DNA of 64,000 nt, from positions 1 to 64,000 of the forward strand of contig JAEWVC010000091.1 in the NCBI GenBank assembly GCA_023459275.1, given 5' to 3'. The notes under the pieces are model-generated. The model worked only from the letters and a program-made list of their open reading frames with translations. It was not told the DNA's origin and ran no database searches. Origin of the DNA: Bacillota bacterium. Lineage in GTDB: Bacteria; Bacillota; Clostridia; Christensenellales; Aristaeellaceae. Position numbers and translations under genes: made by a program. Each line of letters starts with the position of its first letter. The first letter of the stretch is position 1. Positions 31,922-41,308 of the stretch are shown here, piece after piece.

Positions 31922-32431
31922 ATGATGCTGTTGAAAAAAGCAGACGCTGTCCTTGCAAAGATCCTCCAGGTGCTTGTGATAACTCTGTGCGTTGGAATCG
32001 CGCTGATCCTGTTTGTGCGTGTGCTGATCAGGTTCACGCCGCTGCATATCTCCCTGTCCTGGACGGACGAGGTGGTGGAGTGGATGATGGCCTGGATGAT
32101 CTTCACCGGCGCGACGCTGATCTTCCGCACCGGGGACCATTTCCGGGTAGACCTTTTGCAGACGAAATTCCGGGGGAAGATCTTCATGGGCGTGCTGAAC
32201 GTGCTTATCTCGCTGCTGGGGATCCTTTTCTTTTCCGCTTTGCTGTACTATTCTGTCGAGCTGGTGATTGGGGCGGATTGGTTTTCCCCGATACTGAAGG
32301 TATCCACACGGCTGCCGTATTTGAGTATCCCGGTAAACTGCGCCTTTATCTTGCTGTACCTGGTCCGTGACATTGTTGCCGAGATCATAGCCATGCACCG
32401 GAAGGAATCCGGGGTGACGGCAGAGGCTTGA
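31922..32431 (+). CDS. dctQ: TRAP transporter small permease (DctQ family)
   Basis: 169 residues from tandem ATGs at 31922/31925 (GGGGGTGG upstream). Four membrane helices. The conserved SWTDEVVEWMMAWMIFTGATL and FRTGDHFRVDLL identify the DctQ family. The last gene of the operon, ending before a strong terminator, 12 bases after dctM. Confidence 0.92.
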   Translation: MMLLKKADAVLAKILQVLVITLCVGIALILFVRVLIRFTPLHISLSWTDEVVEWMMAWMIFTGATLIFRTGDHFRVDLLQTKFRGKIFMGVLNVLISLLGILFFSALLYYSVELVIGADWFSPILKVSTRLPYLSIPVNCAFILLYLVRDIVAEIIAMHRKESGVTAEA

Positions 32432-32445
32432 CCCGTAACAAAGAC

Positions 32446-32480
32446 GCCGGAACGGATGTACATCCGCTCCGGCGCCTTTT
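32446..32480. terminator. Terminator between dctQ and gntR
   Basis: A 15-bp near-perfect stem (CGCCGGAACGGATGT with ACATCCGCTCCGGCG, one mismatch), then CCTTTTG. It lies between two converging genes. Confidence 0.75.
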
Positions 32481-32495
32481 GTGTGCAATAAATCA

Positions 32496-33170
32496 TCAAC
32501 TGTCAGTAAAGTAATCTTTAAGGTCGGAAAAAATCATCCTGCCCAGCCTTGTAATGCCGCCGAAAAGGTGCTTTTGCATCAGGGGCCGGATGGCGGCTAA
32601 ATCGCCTTTTTCCAACGCCGCAAGGATCAGCGCATGCTCGTCCACAATCTGCCTGTAATTTTTGATCTCCACAATATCCAGCATGCGGAACCGCGTGTAG
32701 TGGCGGCTGGAGTTTTGTATGCATTCCCACAGGTACTCCTTGCCGGTGGCGGCGAACCAGATCCCATGGAGCTGGCTGTCCAGCTTATAGAACTGGCTGG
32801 CCGCAAACTTTTCGCTTTTCAGCAGTTCACACATGGAGCTGTGGACGTGCCGGACCCGTTCCAGTTCCACCATATTGGAAATCTTAATGAAATCTTCCAA
32901 TACAAAGGTTTCCACCGCCATCCGCTCATAGATGATCTGGTTGATGATGTTAAAGTTCATTCTGGTAACCTGTGTACGCTTGTAGGGCGTAATGGTGACC
33001 AGATCGCAAAGCCTCAGTTCCTGAAGCACCGAGCGGATGGGGGAGCGCGATACGCCGAACCGCTCGCACAGCTCGTTTTCGCTCAGAGACTCACCCGGCT
33101 TGATCTTCAGGGTAATGATCTCATTCTCCAGCGTGCGGAAAATATCGCGGCTGGACCAGCGCTCACTCAT
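32496..33170 (-). CDS. GntR-family regulator (FadR/FCD subfamily)
   Basis: 224 residues. The N-terminal winged helix has KPGESLSENELCERFGVSRS followed by PIRSVLQELRLCDLVTI. The C-terminal FCD helical ligand domain has YERMAVETFVLEDFI, LDSQLHGIWFAATGKE with the metal/ligand Asp and His, and DEHALILAALEKGDLAAI. Such regulators bind organic acids and usually repress transport and catabolic genes, so it is the likely regulator of the convergent dctPMQ operon. Confidence 0.93.
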   Translation of the reverse strand: MSERWSSRDIFRTLENEIITLKIKPGESLSENELCERFGVSRSPIRSVLQELRLCDLVTITPYKRTQVTRMNFNIINQIIYERMAVETFVLEDFIKISNMVELERVRHVHSSMCELLKSEKFAASQFYKLDSQLHGIWFAATGKEYLWECIQNSSRHYTRFRMLDIVEIKNYRQIVDEHALILAALEKGDLAAIRPLMQKHLFGGITRLGRMIFSDLKDYFTDS

Positions 33171-33223
33171 GTCTTGATGAACTCCTTACGGCGGCAATAA
33201 TGCTTGGAATCAGGATGATTTGT

Positions 33224-33252
33224 AGTGTATCATAGGTTCCAACCACCGTCAA
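33224..33252 (-). promoter_or_regulatory. Promoter of the GntR gene
   Basis: Minus strand TTGACG (33247-33252), 17 bases, TACACT (33224-33229). Confidence 0.7.
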
Positions 33253-33355
33253 CCGGCATGGAAAAAACAAAAGCCGGCCAGCGTTTTTCCTGCGTTTTCA
33301 AGTGCATTTTCATGTTTCCTCTGCTGTATGTTTTCAAATTTCCTCGGTTCGCTGC

Positions 33356-33384
33356 TTGACGTATTTACAAGAAACGGATATAAT
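33356..33384 (+). promoter_or_regulatory. Promoter of pckG
   Basis: TTGACG (33356-33361), 17 bases, TATAAT (33379-33384). The strong match agrees with a highly expressed central-metabolism gene. The leader is about 85 bases. Confidence 0.85.
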
Positions 33385-33476
33385 GAGATTCGTGGGAAAT
33401 TTGAGCGATTTTTTATGATTGCCCAAACTTGTTGCATTATGTACCGGCAGGTAAAAATCAACGAGAAGGAGACTGG

Positions 33477-35375
33477 ATGAACATGCAATATGGGGAACTG
33501 TTAAAGAGCCGGATGAGTAAGGAGAGCTTTGATAAGCTGACCGCGCTGAACAATGAAAAGGTAATGGAGTTTGTCGGCTTTTTTACCGAACATTGCGATC
33601 CCGCTTCCATCTATGTATGCACGGACAGCGAGAGCGACATGCAGTATGTGCGCGATCAGGCTTTGAAGCTGGGCGAGGAAGAGACGCTTCATCATCCCAA
33701 GCAGACGATCCACTGGGATGGCTACGGCGATCAGGGGCGCGATACAAAAAATACGAAATTTATGGTGGTTAAGGAAAACCTCGAGAGCATGAAGGAGTAT
33801 GGCGCCGTTGAATACGAGGAGGGCTATCAGGAAATCATGGAGATTTCCAAGGGCATCATGAAGGGCAAGCAAGCCGTTGTGCTCTTCTTTTCCGAAGGCC
33901 CCACGGAAAGCCCCTTCACCATCCCCTGCATACAGTTTACCGACAGTTGGTATGTTGCTCACTCCGAATACATCCTGTACCGCTCCGCTTACAACCATTT
34001 CCTGAAGATGAAGGAAAGCGAAAAGGATGATTTCTTCCAGTTCATCCATTCCGCTGGCGAGTTGGATGCCAACAACAATACGCTGCATCTTGACAAGCGC
34101 CGCGTTTTCATGGACACAAAAAACAACAGGGTGTATTCCATGAACGCCCAGTATGCCGGCAACTCTGTAGGCCTGAAAAAGCACTCCATGCGCCTTGCCA
34201 TCAACAAGTCTGGCAAAGAGGGCTGGCTGTGTGAGCATATGTTCATCATGGCTGCCGTCAACGCTGAGAAGGATCGGATGACCTATTTCTGCGGCGCGTA
34301 TCCTTCCGCCTGCGGCAAGACTTCCACGGCCATGATCCCCGGGGAAAAGATCGTGGGCGACGACATTGCCTACTTCCGCAATATTGATGGTGAATTCCGC
34401 GCGGTCAATGTGGAAAACGGCATGTTTGGCATCATCCAGGACGTAAATGCCAAGGATGACCCGGTGATCTTTGAAAACCTGATGAAGGATCAGGAGATCA
34501 TCTTCTCCAACGTGCTGATGGGCCCGGATAAGATGCCTTATTGGCTGGGAATGGGTGTGGAAGCTCCCAAAGAGGGCCGCAACCATTTCGGCGAGTGGCA
34601 CGCAGGTGTCAAGGATGCCAAGGGCAAGGAAGTTGGCGTGGCTCACGGCAACGCCCGCTACACCATGCGCCTGGACTATCTGGACAATATCGACAAGGAA
34701 GGCTTTGAAGCCAAGAACGGCGTGAAGGTGGAAGGCATCCTTTACGGCGGCCGGGACAGCGACACCACCGTGCCGGTGGAGGAATCCCCCAGCTGGAAGG
34801 ACGGCATTTTGCTCAAAGCCTGCACCCTGGAATCCGAAACCACCAGCGCGACCCTGGGCGCCGAAGGTGTGCGCACCCCCAGCCCCATGGCGAATATGGA
34901 CTTCGTTGCCTATCCTCTGGGCAGCTACACCATGAACAACATCAAGTTCGGCGAGAGCGTAAAGAATACCCCCAAGATCTTCAGCAACAACTATTTTATG
35001 CGCGGGGCCGACGGCAAGTTTGTTACCAGCAAGCTGGCCAAGAAGGTATGGCTGCACTGGGCGGAGGGCAGGATCCACGGAGAGTATGAAGCCTATGAAA
35101 CGCCCACCGGGAAGATCCCCCATTATCAGGACCTTGCCAAGCTGTTCAAGAAGTACCTGAACGAGGACTTCACCGAGGAAGTGTATACCTACCTGTTCAC
35201 CTTCCGCTGCACCAAGTGGATCGAGAAGCTTAACCGCACGAAGGCGTTCTACACGAAGATGGACGCCGCTACCCCCAAGGAAATTTTCGATTACTGGGAT
35301 GCGGCGATCGCAAAGATCAACGCGGCCAAGGAAAAATACGGCGACCAGATCAAGCCCGGTTTCTACAAGGGCTGA
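33477..35375 (+). CDS. pckG: Phosphoenolpyruvate carboxykinase (GTP-type)
   Basis: Interconverts oxaloacetate and PEP with a nucleotide. 632 residues from the ATG at 33477 (AAGGAG upstream); a second ATG lies two codons on. The kinase P-loop is GAYPSACGKTSTAMIP (about 277-292), the metal site VGDDIAYF, and the region before it has TIPCIQFTDSWYVAHSEYIL and AGNSVGLKKHSMRLAINKSG. It resembles the divergent GTP-type branch found in some clostridia and archaea more than the animal-type enzyme. In anaerobes it often works towards oxaloacetate, linking to C4 acids. Monocistronic, with a terminator at 35420. Confidence 0.88.
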   Translation: MNMQYGELLKSRMSKESFDKLTALNNEKVMEFVGFFTEHCDPASIYVCTDSESDMQYVRDQALKLGEEETLHHPKQTIHWDGYGDQGRDTKNTKFMVVKENLESMKEYGAVEYEEGYQEIMEISKGIMKGKQAVVLFFSEGPTESPFTIPCIQFTDSWYVAHSEYILYRSAYNHFLKMKESEKDDFFQFIHSAGELDANNNTLHLDKRRVFMDTKNNRVYSMNAQYAGNSVGLKKHSMRLAINKSGKEGWLCEHMFIMAAVNAEKDRMTYFCGAYPSACGKTSTAMIPGEKIVGDDIAYFRNIDGEFRAVNVENGMFGIIQDVNAKDDPVIFENLMKDQEIIFSNVLMGPDKMPYWLGMGVEAPKEGRNHFGEWHAGVKDAKGKEVGVAHGNARYTMRLDYLDNIDKEGFEAKNGVKVEGILYGGRDSDTTVPVEESPSWKDGILLKACTLESETTSATLGAEGVRTPSPMANMDFVAYPLGSYTMNNIKFGESVKNTPKIFSNNYFMRGADGKFVTSKLAKKVWLHWAEGRIHGEYEAYETPTGKIPHYQDLAKLFKKYLNEDFTEEVYTYLFTFRCTKWIEKLNRTKAFYTKMDAATPKEIFDYWDAAIAKINAAKEKYGDQIKPGFYKG

Positions 35376-35419
35376 TCTCCGGTTTTCCGGCCGTTCGAGC
35401 CGGAGGCTAAAAAGATCAG

Positions 35420-35463
35420 GGAGCCTGAATGCGCGGTATCCACTCGCATTCAGGCTCCTTTTT
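35420..35463 (+). terminator. Terminator of pckG
   Basis: A perfect 14-bp stem, GGAGCCTGAATGCG with CGCATTCAGGCTCC, an 11-base loop, then TTTTT. Confidence 0.9.
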
Positions 35464-35497
35464 GATAGGGACGGAACGCTGCGCCGGAGGGTCTTCT

Positions 35498-35526
35498 TTG
35501 ATTTTTATAGGGGATCATGGTATGAT
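35498..35526 (+). promoter_or_regulatory. Promoter of sbcDC
   Basis: TTGATT (35498-35503), 17 bases, TATGAT (35521-35526), about 80 bases before sbcD. Confidence 0.7.
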
Positions 35527-35613
35527 ATGTCATATTTTGATAGGTGAAGCGGGAAGGAAGCCGCCTTTCCGGCAGGCAGGAAGGCTGGCGGAGGCTGGAG
35601 GGAGAGTTGCGGT

Positions 35614-36765
35614 ATGAAGCTTTTGCATATTGCCGACCTGCACATCGGTAAGCGGGTCAACGAATTCAGCATGATACCGGATCAGACGTTTATCCTGGGA
35701 CAGATCGTAAAACTTGCCGAAACGGAACACCCGGACGCGGTGCTTATCGCAGGGGATGTGTATGACAAGGGGCAGCCCTCCGCGGAGGCGGTGGAACTGC
35801 TGGACGATTTTTTAACGAAGCTTGCCGGGCTTCCCGTGCCTGTCTATATGATCAGCGGGAACCATGATTCCCCGGAGCGCCTGGGTTTCGCCAGCCGTTT
35901 GCTGAAACCAAGCGGCCTGCACATCGCCGGCACCTTTGATGGGCTTCCCCAAAAGGTACGGATTTTGGATGAATATGGCGCCGTGAACATCTATCTGTTG
36001 CCTTTTATAAAGCCCGCGACGGTGAACCCGTACCTTGAAAAACCTGCGGAAACCTATGAGGAGGCGGTTGTTGCGGCGCTTAATCGGGCGGAGATAGACG
36101 CCAGTGAACGGAACGTTCTTCTTGCGCATCAGTTTGTGACCTGCGGTGCGGTCAGCCCCGGGCGCTCGGCGTCGGAGAGTGTGTCGGTAGGCGGGCTGGA
36201 TCATGTGGACGCTTCCGCCTTTGCGGCGTTTGACTACGTGGCGCTGGGCCATCTTCATCAGCCGCAAAGCATAGGCCGCGACGCGGTCCGCTATGCGGGA
36301 TCACCCCTGAAATATTCATTTTCGGAGGCGCGCCACATAAAGTCGGCAACGGTTGTGACGCTCAGGGCAAAGGGGGAAGTTGAAGCCCGCAAAATCCCGC
36401 TCACGCCCATGCGCGATTTGCGTGAGATCCGGGGAGAGCTTGCGGAACTGCTGGGTGCGGGCCGGGAGGATGAACAAAATACCGGTGATTATATCCATGC
36501 CACGCTCACGAACGAGGAGGAGATTTACGATGCCGTAGGCCGGATGCGGCAGGTATATCCCAACCTGATGGCGCTGGACTTTGACAACAGCCGCACGAGA
36601 CAGGCCGTTCTCTTTGATACGGCTTCATCGGAGGATGCCGCTGAGAAGAGCCCATTGGAGCTGTTTTCGGAGTTTTATTTTTTGCAGAACGGCAAAAGGC
36701 TCACGCCGGAGCAGACTTCGCGGATGGGGCGGATTTTCGATCAGGCGGGAGGAAGGAACGAATGA
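35614..36765 (+). CDS. sbcD: Nuclease subunit SbcD (Mre11 homologue)
   Basis: The Mre11-type Mn-dependent nuclease subunit of SbcCD, which opens hairpins and trims blocked DNA ends. 383 residues. All phosphoesterase motifs are present: IADLHIGKR, IAGDVYDKG, ISGNHDSPERL, LLAHQFV and ALGHLHQPQ. The C-terminal capping domain runs from about 270. It overlaps sbcC by ATGA. Confidence 0.96.
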   Translation: MKLLHIADLHIGKRVNEFSMIPDQTFILGQIVKLAETEHPDAVLIAGDVYDKGQPSAEAVELLDDFLTKLAGLPVPVYMISGNHDSPERLGFASRLLKPSGLHIAGTFDGLPQKVRILDEYGAVNIYLLPFIKPATVNPYLEKPAETYEEAVVAALNRAEIDASERNVLLAHQFVTCGAVSPGRSASESVSVGGLDHVDASAFAAFDYVALGHLHQPQSIGRDAVRYAGSPLKYSFSEARHIKSATVVTLRAKGEVEARKIPLTPMRDLREIRGELAELLGAGREDEQNTGDYIHATLTNEEEIYDAVGRMRQVYPNLMALDFDNSRTRQAVLFDTASSEDAAEKSPLELFSEFYFLQNGKRLTPEQTSRMGRIFDQAGGRNE

Positions 36766-39700
36766 AACCGGTCAAACTCGTCATGAGTGCCTTCGGCCCT
36801 TATGCCGGCAAAACCGAATTGGATTTTCAGCCCTTTGGCGGCAAAGGGTTGTTCCTGATCACCGGCGACACGGGTGCGGGCAAGACGACGCTCTTTGATG
36901 CCATCGCTTTTGCGCTCTTCGGCGAAGCCAGCGGGTCTGTCCGCGGGGCAAACACCCTGCGCAGCGATTTTGCCCAGCCTGGAACCAAAACCTATGTGGA
37001 ACTGACCTTTCAAAACAGGGATCAGTTGTATACCGTCTTGAGAAATCCACGCTATCAGCGGCCCAAAAGGGGCGGCGGCCTTACCATGGAAAATCCGGAC
37101 GCGCTCATAACGCTGCCGGGCGGTGATACCGTCAGCGGCATACGCGAGGTAACGGCGAAAATTGAAGACCTGCTGGGAATCACCTGCAGGCAGTTCAAAC
37201 AGATCGCCATGCTGGCTCAAGGGGAATTTTTGCAGCTTCTGCTGGCGGACAGCGGGGAGCGGGGGGACATCCTTCGCCGCGTGTTCGGCACGGAACTGTT
37301 TCGAAACGCCCAGCGCCTTTTGAAGGAGCAGGCGGCGGATGCAAAAGGGAGGCTGGAAGACGCTGAAAAGGCTGTTTTAATGCATATTTCCAGCATTGAA
37401 CACCCCGCGGATGAACAGGGGGCGGCATTGTCCGCTCAAATGGCGGAGGTATCCATCCACCATGCGGATGACGTCCTTGGGAACCTCAAGAAGCTTGTGG
37501 CGGAGGACACTGCCCGCATTGACAGCCTGCGCGCCAGGACAGGCAGCCTGGAAGGGAAGCGCAATGACCTGATAGCCGCCATGGAACAGGCCAGGTTCAT
37601 TAATCAAGCCTTAGAGGCGCTGGAAAATGCCCGGGAAAGTGAAAAGGAGCTTTCAGGCAGGCAGAAGGAGTATACCCGGCGGAAGGAAAGACTCTCCCTT
37701 GCTGAAAAGGCGCTGTATGAGGTTCTTCCGCTGGAGAAAGCCTTTTTGCGGGAAAAAGAGCTGCAGGAGCGGCTTGCCCGGGAGGCCGCGGCGCTTGAGA
37801 AGCAGATTACGGAATATGAGGCGGCCTCCCTTGCAGCACAAGCCGTTTACCAACGGGAGCAGCAAACCGAGCCCAGGCGCAGGGAGCTAGCCTTTGGTAT
37901 CGACCGGTTGGAAAAAGCGCTGGTCAAATATGCCCGCACGGAGCAGCTCCAAAAAGAGATGCAGGCCCTTTCCGCCAAGAAAGAAGGACTGGCGAAGACA
38001 CTGGAGGAGCTGGACCGGAGAAGGGCGGAATACCAAGGGGAGGAGAAGCAGGTCCGCGAAACGCTGGAAGAAATGGGAGGCCTGGAAATAAAAATCATGG
38101 AATGCCGTCAGGACGAAAAGGACATTGACGCCCTGCAGTCCGGCCTCCAGGGTTTGCTGGACTCCGAAACTCGCCATTCCGCCTTGCAGGCGGAGTTGGA
38201 AGAATTTCAGCATAGCTTTGAAAAGGCACGGGAGATGTACGAGCTGTCCGGCGCTGTGTACAAGGAGAAGGAAATTGCCTTTTTCCGGGAACAGGCCGGG
38301 CTGCTGGCTGCTACCCTGAAGGACGGGGAGCCTTGCCCTGTGTGCGGAGCCACCAGCCACCCCCGGAAAGCCCGGCCTTCCGCCGATGCCCCCAGCGAAG
38401 CGGAGCTGAGCGTTTTGAAGGCAAAGGCGGAAAATGACCGGGAAACCATGCGGATAGCCAGCGAGCAAACGGCCGGAAAACTGGGAGAAGCAAATCTGGC
38501 GAAGGAACGGCTGGCACGGGAGGCGGCAGGTTTCTTTCCGGAAGCGGAAAGCAGCGTGATTCTTATTAACTTGCCAGAGCACACCAAAACGGCGCTTTCC
38601 CTATGCCAATCCCGCAAGGAGGAAAATGCCCGGCTCCTTTCGGGGCTTCAAACGCAGGTTTTGGAAAAAACGCGCCTCGCGGAGCGGCTTGATACAGTAC
38701 AAAAGCAGCTGAAGGGCAATGCGGAGGAAACCGGCAAGATGAGCCAAGAATCGTCAGCGGCTGAAACCGGTTTGGCAGGCATGGCGGGAGAGATAAGCAC
38801 CCTTCAGGCCGATCTCCCGTACGAAAGCCGTGCCAGGGCACAGGACGCCATCAGCCTTTGGCAGCGTGAGCTCAAGCGCCTCAATGATGCTTTCCGGCAG
38901 GCGGAAATAGAAGCGCAGAATCTTCAAAGCGGTCTTGAAAAAGATAGGGCATTGCTCAAGGACAAGCGGGAGGCCGGACTTTCGGCTGTGCAGGCCGCAA
39001 AGGAGGCGGAGGCAGCGTATCAGAAAAGGCGGACAGACTGCGGCTTCCTGGAGGAAAGCGATTACCGCGGGGCGCTTTTGCCGAAGGCTGATATGGACGC
39101 GCTGCGGGAGGAAAACCAAAAATACGAGGATGCGGTCAAGGCGGTCCGGCGCGACCTTGACAGGCTTGCCAAGGAAACCGAAGGAAAAGAAAAGCGGGAT
39201 ATCACGGGGCTTGGAGTGGAAAAGGAACGCCTGGACCGGGAACAGGAGCGGGCCGGCGAGGAAATCCGGACGCTGGTATCCCGCCTGGGCAGGAACGCGC
39301 CAATCGAAAAGGCGCTGGAAAAGGCGATCACGGATTTTGCGGAGTTCCAACAGGAGCATCTTTTGATGGAGAATCTATCAAAAACGGCCAGCGGTGAGCT
39401 TGCCGGAAGGCAGAAGCTGGCTTTTGAGCAGTATGTGCAGGGTGCCTACTTTCAAAAAATCCTGACGGAAGCCAACCGAAGGATCAAGGGCATGACGGGC
39501 GGCCGGTTCGAGCTTACGCGCCGGGAAGATCCGGAGGATCTGCGCTCCCAGACCGGACTGGATATTGATGTGCTGGATCACTATACGGGCCGTATCCGGC
39601 CGGTGAAGACGCTCTCCGGCGGCGAATCCTTCAAGGCGTCCCTGGCCCTGGCGCTGGGGCTCTCTGATGTGATTCAGCGCCATGCCGGCGGCGTAAAGAT

Positions 39701-39905
39701 CGACACGCTGTTCGTGGACGAGGGCTTCGGATCCCTGGATGCCGAATCCCTGGAACAGGCGGTCCAGACGCTGGTGGGGCTTGCGGAGGGGGATCGTCTG
39801 GTGGGCATCATCTCCCACGTGGGCGAGCTGAAAGAACGGATCGACCGGAAGATCATCATCGACAAGACCATCGCGGGCAGCACCGCCCGCCTTGTGCTGC
39901 CTTAG
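36762..39905 (+). CDS. sbcC: Nuclease ATPase subunit SbcC (Rad50 homologue)
   Basis: 1047 residues. Walker A is GDTGAGKTTLFDAIAF near residue 40. Two long coiled-coil arms flank a zinc hook GEPCPVCGA around residues 522-530. The C-terminal half-ATPase has TLSGGESFKASLALALGLS, Walker B IDTLFVDEGFGSLD and the switch IISHVGEL. It works with SbcD in repair of hairpins and double-strand breaks. Confidence 0.97.
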   Translation: MKPVKLVMSAFGPYAGKTELDFQPFGGKGLFLITGDTGAGKTTLFDAIAFALFGEASGSVRGANTLRSDFAQPGTKTYVELTFQNRDQLYTVLRNPRYQRPKRGGGLTMENPDALITLPGGDTVSGIREVTAKIEDLLGITCRQFKQIAMLAQGEFLQLLLADSGERGDILRRVFGTELFRNAQRLLKEQAADAKGRLEDAEKAVLMHISSIEHPADEQGAALSAQMAEVSIHHADDVLGNLKKLVAEDTARIDSLRARTGSLEGKRNDLIAAMEQARFINQALEALENARESEKELSGRQKEYTRRKERLSLAEKALYEVLPLEKAFLREKELQERLAREAAALEKQITEYEAASLAAQAVYQREQQTEPRRRELAFGIDRLEKALVKYARTEQLQKEMQALSAKKEGLAKTLEELDRRRAEYQGEEKQVRETLEEMGGLEIKIMECRQDEKDIDALQSGLQGLLDSETRHSALQAELEEFQHSFEKAREMYELSGAVYKEKEIAFFREQAGLLAATLKDGEPCPVCGATSHPRKARPSADAPSEAELSVLKAKAENDRETMRIASEQTAGKLGEANLAKERLAREAAGFFPEAESSVILINLPEHTKTALSLCQSRKEENARLLSGLQTQVLEKTRLAERLDTVQKQLKGNAEETGKMSQESSAAETGLAGMAGEISTLQADLPYESRARAQDAISLWQRELKRLNDAFRQAEIEAQNLQSGLEKDRALLKDKREAGLSAVQAAKEAEAAYQKRRTDCGFLEESDYRGALLPKADMDALREENQKYEDAVKAVRRDLDRLAKETEGKEKRDITGLGVEKERLDREQERAGEEIRTLVSRLGRNAPIEKALEKAITDFAEFQQEHLLMENLSKTASGELAGRQKLAFEQYVQGAYFQKILTEANRRIKGMTGGRFELTRREDPEDLRSQTGLDIDVLDHYTGRIRPVKTLSGGESFKASLALALGLSDVIQRHAGGVKIDTLFVDEGFGSLDAESLEQAVQTLVGLAEGDRLVGIISHVGELKERIDRKIIIDKTIAGSTARLVLP

Positions 39906-40021
39906 GTGCGCTGCTGTCAATGGTGTTTGAGAAAAATATCCTTTTCTTGGCTTTTGTAAAAGGGAGAAAAGAAATATGTATAGAATAGGTATATGCAATA
40001 TATAGGAGGATTTGTTTCCGT

Positions 40022-40855
40022 ATGAAAAAACGCTGCTTGGCCGCCCTGGTGACGTTGTTTGTTTTCCTTTGCTCTTCCGCACTGGCAGGGGTGGAAATCA
40101 CCGAGGTTTCTTCCAAAAATGTAACGCTGCGGCTGGATGAAAACGGCCTTGCTCACGATTTTGTGGTGATCGCCAACACAGGTGCGGATACCGTGGACCT
40201 TGCGGGGTATTCCCTCTCCGACGGGGGCCCGGAGGCCTATATGCTTGAGGGTGTGGCCCTGAATCCCGGGGAGAGTGTGACCGTATATTGCACGGGAAAG
40301 GAACCCAACGCGCCCTTTAAGCTGGCGGCCGAGGGAGAGACGCTGTACCTGTACGATGCCGGCGGCGGATTTGTGCAATCCCTGGTTGTACCCGCCATGG
40401 GGGACAACCAGGTATATAAGAATGGCACCGTGGCGGACGGGGAAGAAACGCGAAGCTTTGGCAGCGTCGTGATCAACGAGCTGCTGGCGGTCAACACCCT
40501 GCTGACCGTGGGGGAAAAGACGCCGGACTTCATTGAGCTGTACAATGCGGATGGTGTGGATGTGGAGTTGACGGGCTGGGGCCTTTCGGACAATTCTTCC
40601 AAGCCGGCCAAGTATGTGTTTCCCGAAACCGTGATCCCCGCCAAGGGGTATCTGGCCGTGTACCTGACCGGCGACGTGGGCTTTGGCCTGAGCGGCGATG
40701 GGGAATGTGTACTTCTGACGGATCCGGAAGGCAAGGCTGTTGATTTTGTGGTTTTCGGTGCCCAGGCGCAGGATGTGGCGCTGGCGCTGATGGACGGCGC
40801 CATGCAGGAGACCACTACGCCCACCCCCGGAACGGCCAACGTGATTACAAAATAA
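40022..40855 (+). CDS. Secreted protein with two lamin-tail domains
   Basis: 277 residues with signal peptide MKKRCLAALVTLFVFLCSSA (cleavage at ALA). Two lamin-tail (LTD) beta-sandwiches follow. The first, about 22-125, has DFVVIANTGADTVDLAGYSL and LNPGESVTVYCTG. The second, about 140-255, has VVINELLAVNTLL, PDFIELYNADGVDVELTGWG and AKGYLAVYLTG. LTD modules occur in secreted nucleases and surface proteins, but no catalytic domain is attached here. AGGAGG lies 12 bases before the ATG, a long spacing. The 116-base gap upstream is A/T-rich without a clear promoter. Confidence 0.85.
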   Translation: MKKRCLAALVTLFVFLCSSALAGVEITEVSSKNVTLRLDENGLAHDFVVIANTGADTVDLAGYSLSDGGPEAYMLEGVALNPGESVTVYCTGKEPNAPFKLAAEGETLYLYDAGGGFVQSLVVPAMGDNQVYKNGTVADGEETRSFGSVVINELLAVNTLLTVGEKTPDFIELYNADGVDVELTGWGLSDNSSKPAKYVFPETVIPAKGYLAVYLTGDVGFGLSGDGECVLLTDPEGKAVDFVVFGAQAQDVALALMDGAMQETTTPTPGTANVITK

Positions 40856-40877
40856 CCGTCTCTGAAAAGAAAATGGA

Positions 40878-40918
40878 AGCGCGGTCCGTACCTATCGTAC
40901 GGGCCGCGCTATTTTATT
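40878..40918. terminator. Terminator between the LTD gene and tlp
   Basis: AGCGCGGTCCGTAC, a 5-base loop, GTACGGGCCGCGCT with one G-T pair, then ATTTTATT on the plus strand. Confidence 0.8.
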
Positions 40919-40929
40919 CCTTGAAATTT

Positions 40930-41154
40930 TCATGTCTTCTGCTTCTGATGCTGCGCCTCGTCCTTGATCTCTCCCCGCATATCGTCAAGGGCATGGCTGC
41001 GGCGCACGTTCTTGTCCTTCAGCGCCTCCTTTGCCTTTGGGTCGGAAGCATTGGCAATGGCGTCATCAGCCAGTTCCATGTTGCGGATGGTGTTGTCGAT
41101 GTTCTTTTGGATGTGATCCACATTGTCCCTGCGGTTGTCAGGCTTGGGTTTCAT
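40930..41154 (-). CDS. tlp: Small acid-soluble spore protein Tlp
   Basis: 74 residues from the ATG at 41154 (GGGAGG upstream); a longer frame upstream runs antisense into deoB and is not coding. The sequence MKPKPDNRRDNVDHIQKNID and later KEALKDKNVRRSHALDDMRG follows the Tlp pattern (KPDDRSDNVEKLQ..., EAIKEKNERRE). Tlp proteins are small, charged, core-localised spore proteins made under sigma-G. A plausible sigma-G promoter lies at 41185-41213. Confidence 0.9.
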   Translation of the reverse strand: MKPKPDNRRDNVDHIQKNIDNTIRNMELADDAIANASDPKAKEALKDKNVRRSHALDDMRGEIKDEAQHQKQKT

Positions 41155-41184
41155 ACAGCGCCTCCCTGATGATGGTGATGACCA

Positions 41185-41213
41185 TAGCTTGCCAGGACGG
41201 CGCTTGCTTATGC
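41185..41213 (-). promoter_or_regulatory. Candidate sigma-G promoter of tlp
   Basis: Minus strand GCATA (41209-41213), then 15 bases, then GGCAAGCTA (41185-41193). The CAAGCTA part differs from the sigma-G -10 CATNNTA at one position, and the spacing fits. Confidence 0.5.
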
Positions 41214-41246
41214 ATGGCGTTGGACCGATAAAATTCTGCGGAAGAC

Positions 41247-41275
41247 TTTTCATTGCCGGCTTTCCTGTGTACAAT
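41247..41275 (+). promoter_or_regulatory. Promoter of deoB-punA
   Basis: TTTTCA (41247-41252), 17 bases, TACAAT (41270-41275), 33 bases before the deoB ATG. Confidence 0.6.
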
Positions 41276-41308
41276 AGAAACGGGATGAAAGATCCCAAGG
41301 AGGAGCAT

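Noticed and set aside
33501..35123. 540-codon open frame on the minus strand
   Set aside because: Antisense shadow of pckG; composition matches reverse translation of that gene and there is no ribosome site.
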